From Strigamia acuminata (taxonomy: Eukaryota > Arthropoda > Chilopoda > Geophilomorpha > Linotaeniidae): 64,000 bases of DNA. Of this stretch, positions 52,391-61,618 are shown piece after piece (within the stretch, counting starts at the first letter, position 1; every line of letters starts with the position of its first letter). Under the pieces are notes generated by a model, which saw only the letters and a list, made by a program, of their open reading frames with translations, was not told where the DNA came from and searched no databases. Made by a program: the position numbers and the translations under genes. The stretch covers positions 11,711,060 through 11,775,059 of the forward strand of contig OX442314.1 in NCBI GenBank assembly GCA_949358305.1, in the 5' to 3' direction.

Positions 52391-52987
52391 ATGAATATCA
52401 TTTCCTCAACCCTTTTTTTAATTGCCCTGACAGTTGTCACTGAATCGCGTGTGCCTCTTATAGCATACACGGGGCAACCTCTCGAACTGTCACCAAATGG
52501 ACTAAGAAGTGTCGAAGCGAACAAGGCAGCGAAGTATGCAGCGCAGCAAATACTACAAGAAAAACTCACAAATTGGAATCTGCCATCCTGTGTAGATGTA
52601 GTTCCAGAAATTTTATATGGCACATCCAAAGTAAATACCAAACCATCCAATATTTAAATTTTAATGTTTAAAAAATGTATAAAAAAAATTTAATGTCAAG
52701 GTTGTTGCTGGAATTGAATATACAATACATCTTCACCTTACCTACAGACCTGCTGCTGCTAGCCGAGATCCCAGTTGTAGATCAGCACTAAATATTTTTC
52801 AGGTTAAAATTTTATTTATTTATTTAAAAAATTAAAAATATCTTAATTTTTAATTTATTTATAGGATGAAGAATGTACAGTAACTGTTGTTTATCAACCA
52901 TACAAACCAACAGCTGAGTCCATATTGGCTTTATTGGCTAAACAATGCCAAGATGTCCATTCTTTTTTCCCAGAAGCTCGTGAATAA
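52391..52987 (+). CDS. Secreted cystatin-family cysteine protease inhibitor
   Basis: Three exons (52,391-52,630, 52,701-52,802, 52,865-52,987) give 154 residues. Cystatins block papain-like proteases such as cathepsins. A signal peptide (MNIISSTLFLIALTVVTES) is followed by an N-terminal glycine (PNGLRS), a helix with AAKYAAQQILQEK, and the first inhibitory loop SKVVAGIEY, corresponding to the QxVxG motif with the Gln replaced by Lys. Cysteines are at SCVDV, SCRSA, EECTV and KQCQD. The second hairpin, where a Pro-Trp pair is usual, reads QPYKPT, without Trp. Intron positions fit the family. The replaced loop residues may weaken binding or change the target. Confidence 0.8.
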
Positions 52988-53043
52988 CAATATTTTTTAA
53001 AAAAAATAACATACTTTGTCTCATTGTGTTTCACGGAATAAAA

Positions 53044-54122
53044 ATGTCGTTTGAAAGTGTATCTCCTGATAAAAGTAGTAACACTAAAAAAATGTCGATT
53101 GGAAGTGTATCTCCTGGTAAAATTAGTAACACTACAAACTTGCCGTTTGAAAATGTACCTCCTGATGAAATTAGTGACACTATTAGTGAGACTTTAAAAC
53201 CAGCAGAATTGCCGGTTACAGCAATTCCAATGGTCCTCGGTTCACCCTTATCGAAAAGTCCCTCGTTATTATCGCTGGGATCGTCTCGTTCTAGCGACGT
53301 AGAGCTCGACGACGAAGAATTAATATTGTCGGCTGACGAAGAAATGGAAAACGAAGAATTTCTGGAGGATCTTCATGTGCGAGTATCTGAAGAAAGCATT
53401 CCAGAAGTAAATTAAATTATTCAAATTTATTTCCATCACAACGCCATTTTTGTTTATTTATTTTTAAAGATGGTGCACGTTTATAGACGAAAACTTTCGT
53501 ACATCATAAATAGTACGTATTAAAAAATCAACAGATTATCACATAAAATATATAAAATTTTAATTTTAAAGCCGACTTAAGAAGCCACTTGAAAGACGAC
53601 TTTGATAGAATTTTATTGGTTAAAAACAAACGTCTTTGGCGTTTATCGAATCACATGACTCAGAATTTAAGTAAAGAAAATTCTAACAAAAAATATATAA
53701 AATCTTAAATAAATTCAACAACATTTTGATAACATTTCAGAAACGATCACTGATTATTACAGATCGCAACTGGATGTTAAAGAATATCAGTTATTTCTAT
53801 ACAGAACCAAACTCAAAGTGATGATCAAGCACATGTTTGACATGGCCGAAAAACAAGTAAATTTCTAAATAAAAAACAAATAAATAAATTTATCTATACG
53901 TTTTTCCAGGAAAATAAACTGGCTAGAGATCATTTTAACCATTATCTAAGTGAACTGCTTCAAGCACCACCTGACAACGCCACTCAACCGCCGCTAAAAG
54001 TGCCGAGCATGTTCGATAATCTCCCGGGAAAAACTCCTCCTTCCACTTTAATGGGGCTCAACACGCCGCCGGAGAGACGAGGCTTTTTTAAGAGTCTTAA
54101 GAAATTTCTCTTTCGTTCTTAA
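53044..54122 (+). CDS. Unrecognised 277-residue protein
   Basis: Five exons (53,044-53,406, 53,470-53,512, 53,572-53,670, 53,741-53,856, 53,910-54,122) join in frame. The first about 45 residues are three diverged copies of an 18-residue unit (FESVSPDKSSNT, IGSVSPGKISNT, FENVPPDEISDT). A Ser/Leu-rich stretch (SKSPSLLSLGSSRSS) and a strongly acidic patch (DVELDDEELILSADEEMENEE) follow. From about residue 120 the protein is helical and basic (RRKLSYIIN, LKDDFDRILLVKNKRLWRL, YRTKLKVMIKHMFDMAEKQ), ending in a Pro-rich segment and a basic tail (RRGFFKSLKKFLFRS). There is no signal peptide. An alternative ATG lies 18 bp upstream in frame. Its stop is only 19 bp from the stop of the opposite-strand gene. 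No family is recognised. Confidence 0.75.
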
Positions 54123-54141
54123 TCTTAATTCTACAATTTTT

Positions 54142-55112
54142 TTAATTTGCTTGTTTTTCGATTAAAAGTTTCAGTAAACTGTTGAGTTCTTGAATAGCTT
54201 TGACTTTTTGCATTTCCAATTCTTCCAAACGATCTAATTGCTTATTCAAATCATTATCTGCAATTTCTTCGCTACTTCGTCGCTGTTCTTCCAGTTTCCT
54301 CGGTACTTTTTCACTTTTCCTGTGCATATTAAATTTGGAGTATGTTTTCATTTTGAGAATATCGTCGCTGATTATCTTGCTCCTGTATGCGGCATCCAGC
54401 TGCTCGTAGTACTCCCAGTAACACCTGTTTATTAATACAGAACAAAATAAGTACCATAAATGTTCTCTTAAAACACCCACGCGCCATTAAAAATAACCTA
54501 GATTCCTCCCGAAATGATTAGGCGATAATTACAATAGATTTTCAATCTCAAGAAAATCTATTTTTGCACAAAAAGTGCATTTCGCACATTAAAAAGTGAA
54601 TTTTGCACCTTAAATGGCATTTTTGGGACTAAAAGGAGATTTTTGAACTTGAAAAATGCATTTTTGCACTTTGCAACCGCATTGTACAGGATAACACGGT
54701 CATTCAGCATCCCGCGCTCAAGGTAAGCGTTTACGGTACATTTGTACGAATTTGTTATCCTTTAAAACCTTTTTTTGTTGGATAATTTAATTTTTCTAAA
54801 AGTTGTCAATAAATTTCTCCATTTGTTGTCGCAGGCTGTGCCCGTTATCCACTGAGCTTCGTCCGACGAATTCCGTAATTGGTCCGCGATTTTGTCCCAC
54901 AATTCGAACTTTCTCGATTTGTTACATTTGAATTCCTCGTTAGATTCCAATCGGAAATCGATTAATGAATTGGTCAACTTTGAATTCCATTGCGGCGCTT
55001 TTTCATCTAAAAAAAAAAATCAGCGAATTATATAAAAATAAATGTATAAATTCTAAATACCTTTTATTAAAATCAATTCCCCGGAATCTTCGTTCAAAAT
55101 ATAACGTTCCAT
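54142..55112 (-). CDS. Trihelix/MADF-like DNA-binding protein with C-terminal coiled coil
   Basis: Three exons on the minus strand (55,112-55,061, 55,006-54,769, 54,424-54,142) give 190 residues. Residues about 28-95 form a Myb/SANT-like trihelix domain: SLIDFRLESNEEF, KFELWDKIADQLR, WITGTACDNKWRNLLTTFRKIK, with the spaced tryptophans of MADF/trihelix proteins. CYWEYYEQLDAAY completes the domain, and a charged helix with heptads (LNKQLDRLEELEMQKVKAIQ) ends the protein. Proteins of this kind are small sequence-specific DNA binders, sometimes derived from transposon proteins. The second intron (54,425-54,768) contains diverged AAAATGCATTTTTGCAC-type repeats. The gene is divergent to APMAP with 145 bp between start codons. 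Confidence 0.8.
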
Positions 55113-55257
55113 AATTGTAATAAACAAAGATTATTTCATTTTTGTTGACGTTCCGATTTGAAGGCTTGTAACGACGCGTCACCGAATGGAACTTGACACG
55201 ATCGGTCCACTTACATAAGGGAGGGAAGGTTACAAATATAAACGTCTAGACGACACC
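55113..55257. promoter_or_regulatory. Compact divergent promoter (trihelix gene / APMAP)
   Basis: Only 145 bp separate the two start codons. The interval contains TTGACGTT and ACGACGCGTC-type words near 55,143-55,180. Both genes must share this promoter region. Confidence 0.5.
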
Positions 55258-57465
55258 ATGGTCCTGAAATATCTATGTAAAGTTGTCTTATGTACAACAA
55301 TAGTAATAGTTTTAATTGCGACTTTGCCTGGATTGTTGGAATTTAATCCAAAATTGGTTGTGTAAGTAATTGAAACGATTTTGTTTGAAATATTTATATG
55401 TTTTTTATTTTTTTTAGCACAAAATCATGTCCTGAGTTTGTGGGACCGTTAACAGTGAATAATAAACTTGATCAAGTGTCAAAGCTGTTGGAAAATGAAA
55501 TTGAAGGACCAGAATCCATTGCTTCTTATAAAGGCGATCTGTATACAGGACTTGCTGATGGGAGAATTGTGAGAATTGATAAAAGAAACAAAGTTTTCAC
55601 GATAGCACAAGTTAAAAAGTGTGGTAAAATATGCCAGTTTACACTGTTTGCACAGTTAAATGTATTTTATTCACTTTGGTAATTGCATGTTTGTTGTTAT
55701 TGCAGCTGGGATTTGGGAGGAACATATCTGTGGTAGACCACTGGGTATTAGGATTGATGAAAAGGGATATCTCTATGTGGCAAATGCGTATTTTGGAATA
55801 CTTAAGTTGAACATCCAGAATGGTAAATAAAAAATTGCACAAAAATGAAATAATTAAATTTAAATTGTATGTTTAGGACACATTGAAACCATTTATTCCA
55901 GCCAAACAGAAGTAGATGGGAGGAAATCAATGGTTGTTAATGATTTGGATATTGGAAAAAATGGGGATATTTATTTCTCGGATAGCAGCAAATGGCCACT
56001 GATGGAATTGCTGTATGAATTCTTGGAAGGTGTTCCGAATGGGAGGTTAAGAAATTTTTTATTTGTAATATGGAGGATAGAAGATCGATGAATGCAATTC
56101 AATTTTTTCCATAAAAATTAAGGGGTTTCAAAAATTGATTTTTAAGCTAAAATTGAATTTTTAAGTTAAAATTTGAATTTTTAAGTTAAAATTTGAATTT
56201 TTAAGCTAAAAATTGAATTTTTAAGCTAAAAATTGAATTTTTAAGCTAAAAATTGAATTTTTAAGCTAAAAATTGAATTTTTAAGCTAAAAATTGAATTT
56301 TTAAGCTAAAAATTGAATTTTTAAGCTAAAAATTGAATTTTTAAGCTAAAAATTGAATTTTTAAGCTAAAAATTGAATTTTTAAGCTAAAAATTGAATTT
56401 TTAGGCTCAAAATTGAATTTTTAGGTTAAAAATTGAATTTTTAGGTTAAAAATTGAATTTTTAGGCTAAAAATTGAATTTTTAGGCTAAAAATTGAATTT
56501 TCAGGCTAAAACATTGAATTTTTCAGCTAAAAATATTCCTAGTAAGTGGCAACCCATCTATAACTGCACCGTTTTACATTTACATATACCGGTAATCGCA
56601 TCAGATTACATCGCTTAAGACTAAAATCGCAAACCGCCTTGAACTTTGCTTATCAGATGAAACTTTGCTTGCATTAAATTCAATTTAAGTAAATTACACA
56701 AGCCATATTCCACAGGGTACTACACTGGAATCCAAACTCAAAGAAAATTGAAGTTTTAACACAAGGTCTATCGTTCGCAAATGGCATTCAATTATCCCCA
56801 GACGAAAGCTTTCTTCTTATCAGTGAAAGTTTCAACAACCGAATCCTCAAGTAAATCTTAAAATAAATCCTCAAATAAAACACGAAACAAAATCGATAAT
56901 CAATCGATCAATTGTCAGACTCCACTTAAAAGGCCCCAAGAAAAACCAGGTGGAAGTTTTCATCGATAATCTCCCGGGTGTTGCCGATAACATTCGCATC
57001 AATCCCAGGGGGAATTATTGGGTCGGCCAATGCTCAACCCGATTTCCTGGCCACAAATCTCCAATGGAGATTATTGGAAACCAATTGCTACTTCGTAAAG
57101 TGCTCGCAAGATTAGTTCACATATTCCAATCAACGATATGGTTCGTGAAAACAAACTTGATTTCGTCGGACATTTTGGACCAGTTGTGGTACAGAGTAAG
57201 AAACGACAAAAAAATTGACATTTTGTCTCCAAATTTTAAAATAATTTTGTTTTTTACGTTCCAGAGTGCACATTTTTACCCTTACGCCAAACTCGGGGCT
57301 CCCAAGTACGGCCTCATCCTCGAAATTGATCAAAAAGGTGAAATAATACGGTCCCTTCACGCGCCAAACGGTACCATCTACTTTATAAGCGAGGTTCACG
57401 AAGTTGATAATCATTTGTACCTCGGCTCCCCTTGGAACGACTACATAGGAAAAATTAAAATCTAA
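55258..57465 (+). CDS. APMAP / strictosidine-synthase-like six-bladed propeller membrane protein
   Basis: Seven exons (55,258-55,361, 55,418-55,623, 55,706-55,822, 55,877-56,045, 56,716-56,850, 56,919-57,195, 57,265-57,465) give 402 residues. A signal anchor (VVLCTTIVIVLIATLPGLL) is followed by the beta-propeller: GPESIASYKGDLYTGLADG, CGRPLGIRIDEKGYLYVANAY, VVNDLDIGKNGDIYFSDSS, GLSFANGIQLSPDESF, LPGVADNIRINPRGNYWVG and YLGSPWNDYIGKIKI. These match APMAP/hemomucin proteins, type II membrane proteins with arylesterase-like fold. The intron 57,196-57,264 is 69 bp with no stop in frame, so its retention would add 23 residues. The fourth intron (56,046-56,715) holds a 20-bp minisatellite. The gene is tail-to-tail with BCKDHA (82 bp between stops). 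Confidence 0.92.
56130..56530. repeat. 20-bp minisatellite in an APMAP intron
   Basis: About 19-20 units of CTAAAAATTGAATTTTTAAG, exactly 20 bp, with high identity in the centre (56,200-56,400) and drift at the 3' side (TAGGCT variants). The A5 and T5 tracts within a unit are centred 10 bp apart. The unit is near-palindromic. Confidence 0.95.
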
Positions 57466-57520
57466 ATTAATTAGCTTCGTACCTGATTTATTTTACATGT
57501 TTATACAAGAAAACGTGAGC

Positions 57521-57538
57521 AATAAAAATAATTTTATT
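57521..57538. terminator. Back-to-back polyadenylation signals of APMAP and BCKDHA
   Basis: AATAAA on the plus strand at 57,521-57,526 and on the minus strand at 57,533-57,538 (TTTATT as written) lie within 18 bp, between stop codons only 82 bp apart. Another minus-strand signal is near 57,488. The plus-strand signal serves APMAP; the minus-strand signal at 57,488 is the better placed one for BCKDHA, which would make the 3' UTRs overlap. Confidence 0.6.
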
Positions 57539-57547
57539 TTTGGGGAT

Positions 57548-59345
57548 TTATTTTTCCTCGTTGATGGGACCCATCGCCTCATAATTCTTCAGCGGATAAT
57601 GATCGGCGTGTTTTAAAACATGATTTTTCATTTCGTTCATTTGTTCCTGCAAATGAGGCGGCATTTTGTCGTAAACGTCGGTAAACAACAACTCCGGTGC
57701 AGGTTTCTTGTGCTTCTCAGCTCGCGCGAAACTTTGCATGACCTAAATCAAAAGAAAAACATTTTAAATTACAAAATTATCCAAAATAAAATAAAAATAA
57801 AAATCGCGAACTTGTTTTTTTGATTCATCCTTCCACGCCTTTTCCTTCTCATCATCCCACAAATTTTGTTTCTTCATATAACGTCTAAAACGAGAAATAG
57901 GATGATCTTTTTCATCCCAATACCTCACTTCGTCCACCGACCGATAAGCTGTGCTATCGTCGGATGTACTGTGATGCCCAATTCTATATTTTAAGCAAAA
58001 ATTCAATTTATTACATCAAAAACGAGCAAAAACGAGAAAAATGCGGATAACTACCTATACGTCATTGCCTCAATGAGCACGGGTCTTCCTTCCTCCGCCA
58101 CTATTCTTCTCGCAGCTTTGGTTACATTGTAAACAGCTAATACGTCATTGCCATCGACTCTGATTGATGCAAGACCATAAGCGGGGCCTCGAGCCGCGAT
58201 ACCATCGCCCCGATATTGCTCGTGAGTAGGAGTGGAAATTGCGTATCCATTATTTCGACTGGAATAAAAATAAAATATTAAAATACATTGACCGGAAATA
58301 ATAATTTTATATATTCACCAAAAAAATATTATTGGACAATCTAAAGTGGCTGCAAAATTGAACGCTGCGTGCGCATCACCTTCACTCGCAGCACCTTCTC
58401 CGAAGTAACAAATGACGCATAAACCGTTTTGTGCACGTTTAAATGAATACGCCGCTCCAACAGCTAAAAAAAATATTTTTTAAAAATCAATCAATTTCAA
58501 TTAATTAAATTATATAAATCACCTTGCGGCATTTGTGTGGCTAATGTGGATGAAATAGTAACAAAATGGTGTTCGACACTGCCGTAATGGACCGGCATTT
58601 GTCTTCCTTGTCCTTTATCCTTGCAATTACTGTAACATTGATTCATAAATTGATCCAAACTGAATCCGCGCCACATCAACACACCTAGAATTAAATTTGT
58701 AACGTCAAAATCCAAGTTTTGTGAATTGGGATTAAACAAATTATACCCGCTTCTCTGTATTGACCAAACACTAAATCTTTATCGTGTAGAGCCGCAGCAC
58801 TTCCCATGTGTGTTCCTTCTTCGCCATAATTCGTCATGTAAAATGATATGCGCCCTTGACGTTGCGATTCGTACAGTATCCTATCCATAGTGTTTAACAG
58901 CGTCATCTTTTGGTATATTTTCACGATCAGATCTTTGTCTAACTAAGAAAAATAAAGGTTTTTCAGGTTAAAACGTGTAAAACGTTAATTTTTGCTTTAA
59001 ATTCTCTACTTTTGGGTCCTCTGATTCGTTAATGATGTTTCCTTTTCTATCCATGACTCGGTATACTGGAATACCATCGTACAAATCGGATTGGATAAAT
59101 TCTAACTTTTCGATCCATTTGGATTTGGAGCCGGGGAAATTCGGCTGTTCGTCTGGGGCGGAAGACGATGAAAATATCTTTAATGAATTGGAAATATTAC
59201 TCGATGCAGTAATTAATTTTGACTTTCAATGTTTGTAACTTACTCTAGATGCTGTGAAAGGGAATGTATTTATGATTTTTTTTGTGCTCGAGCAACGCAA
59301 TAAGTTATTTGGACGAAAAATTTTGAAAACTAAACTTAACGCCAT
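57548..59345 (-). CDS. BCKDHA: Branched-chain 2-oxo acid dehydrogenase E1 alpha subunit, mitochondrial
   Basis: Eight exons on the minus strand (59,345-59,244, 59,177-59,010, 58,942-58,747, 58,684-58,523, 58,463-58,319, 58,258-58,055, 57,983-57,812, 57,742-57,548) give 447 residues. With E1 beta it decarboxylates the keto acids of Leu, Ile and Val using thiamine diphosphate, in the mitochondrial matrix. Residues 1-45 are a basic/Ser-rich presequence ([18 protein letters not shown]). Conserved blocks: [56 protein letters not shown], the diphosphate-binding segment [19 protein letters not shown] with NNGYAIST, and the regulatory loop [18 protein letters not shown] that carries the kinase-target serines. 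All catalytic segments are intact. Length matches human (445). Confidence 0.97.
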
Positions 59346-60406
59346 TTTAAATGATTGTAAACTTGATGTATATCAGCTGTTCAGCTCATGCACATCTTCC
59401 GCATCTTTTTCAGTTTGTGGATGGTCGCATTACGGCTCCCAAATGAAAAACGTCGGCTCTAATTCCAGGTATGTGTAATGCATCAAACAAAGCGTATTAC
59501 TTAAATTAATTTAATAAATTTAACATTAGTAAATCGACCGAGCTGAATGTTTTATTTACTCTCCTAAAATTCACACTATCGCCACATAAGTCTAGTTTAA
59601 ACAGATTGAGATTTATTTGCTAAACGCGAGCATCGTTGATTCATTATTCGTTTCTGGTGCTGATGCACAAAGATAGCGTAGGGAGCCGTGCAGCGAATAT
59701 CCACTGCTGTACTCGTGTTGGTTTATCTAAATCATTAGTTCTGCAGCAAAGCCCAGTTTTATTTATTTTTATATATTTGTGATATTAAATTGTGAAAAAA
59801 CGTATTGTGAGGTTGTTTATTCCGGTATCGAGACAAGAATTCACGAAACTTATTACAATTGATTGTTATTTAATAATAACATTCATTTATATTACGTACA
59901 TAGAAGATGAGGAATGCTGATAAAATTTGCCCTGATTTAGCAGAATTATTTTAAAACTATTAATCGTCAATAGTAGATAACAAGATTTAAAAGTGTTTGT
60001 AGATTTTTCTCATTAAAAGTCAACATATCTCTGAAACATGTATTACAATTTTACTGATCTAATTTTCTACCTCGTTATACTTTTGTATTGTATAAATAAG
60101 GCCGTAAAACTTTTATTTGTACCGTACCAATATGTTAATACTGAATGGCATGATTTACTTTGTAATACTGTTGACCTTTTTAAGCCACTTTATCTTGGAG
60201 CAATTTGAGTAAAATTTCAAGTGTTTTCTATTTAGAATTAAACTATCGCGAGTGAATTATATAAAATATATACGAATACAAATAATAAATTAATTAATCA
60301 ATAAACAAATAGAAATAACATCAACTATTGGAAATTTTACATAAACATACAATATATAAAACAAGACAGCCACAATTATATAAGCAAAAACATTGTAAGA
60401 TAGCAC
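59346..60406. other. Upstream flank of BCKDHA, no gene seen
   Basis: AT-rich sequence. The part next to 59,345 should contain the BCKDHA promoter. No exon or RNA gene can be supported. Confidence 0.4.
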
Positions 60407-61138
60407 CGGGGCCGGATTTAAGTATCGCGGGGCCCTAAACTCAACTACAACAAATATAGAACCTTTTTTAACAGGCCATACAATCTATGTGTATTGTGAT
60501 GTTATTTACTAGCTATTTTATAGGTACAGAATAAAATCATATCCCAAAACGAAATTAATTTAGAAATTACTTTTTAGTTTCATTACGGAGCCTGACACTA
60601 GAGGGAATCAGAATAGAACAGAAACGTGCTTAAAGGCAGCTAGATAAATAAAATGTCGCTATAGCTCGTTTAGTGAAGCTAAAAATTTGATAATTTTAAA
60701 GAAATAGCGAGTTGATTTAGCTTAGCTAACTCGCTACTGGCGTAATCAAAACTACGTTACTGAATATTGTGAAAATGCATTTTATTCTTCAATTTTTCAA
60801 ATAAATTTTATAGAATTTGATTATAAATTTTTTGTTTCTGTTTCTGCCCTTAATAAAATGCATTCCAACCAACTAATTCACACTCAAGAGCTTCTGAGTT
60901 TGCGCAGTGACATTCCTACATTTTAAGCACTTTATCCCTTTTCTATTTCCTTCTTAACTATTGGGCTAACTGAGCTGCAGTCCAGGGGCACCAGGCACCT
61001 CCTATAATAAATCACTTGTAAATGTAAAAATGATTTTTTTTAAATTACGACAAGGGGCAAGGGGTGCCTGATTATTTTTAGCCCAGCGCGCTGAAAAGTG
61101 TTAGGAGGGCCCTGCTTTTATACGTAGATCCGGCCCTG
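60407..61138. mobile_element. hAT-like element with perfect 8-bp target duplication
   Basis: The 732-bp element has ends CGGGGCCGGATTTA and the inverse of CAGGGCCGGATCTA, flanked by identical GATAGCAC at 60,399-60,406 and 61,139-61,146. No transposase is encoded. A sub-element with GGGGCACCAGGCACC and its near-inverse GGGGTGCCTGATT lies at about 60,987-61,075. Confidence 0.85.
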
Positions 61139-61146
61139 GATAGCAC

Positions 61147-61618
61147 GAATGTAAAGTCTGTCCACCACGACAACTCATCGAACTGATAACATATATCCAG
61201 TAAATATGAAGAGCAGCTCTAGAACTTTAAACTGTAAATAAAATATTTTACAATTTAAATTATTTAGGACGGTGGTCCTTTGTACTGTAAATTGTAAATG
61301 AATAAAAAAAATGTCAATATTTATAATTTCAGATTACTTCAGTCGCTTCAACTACAATTTTCTGCATGTTACCTACAGGTTACCTAATAGTCATTCAAAA
61401 GCCATCTAAAACAAGCTAAGCTGCTTTTTTCATCTTTGTATTTTGATTTATAACAGTAACATTGTTTTAAATATGTTTAAAATATGTAGTCAAAATGTTT
61501 AATATACCTAAAACAGGCTAATTTTTCATTTTGTAAACCGTTGTCTACTTTAAGCATATGTTTTAGAGATTTGAAATGTATTGATTTAGTGTCCTGATAT
61601 AAACTTGTTTTGATATCA
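61147..61618. other. 3' flank of the NCKX gene
   Basis: Downstream of the minus-strand stop at 61,619. Probably 3' UTR; several TTTATT words (minus-strand AATAAA) are present. No exon. Confidence 0.4.
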
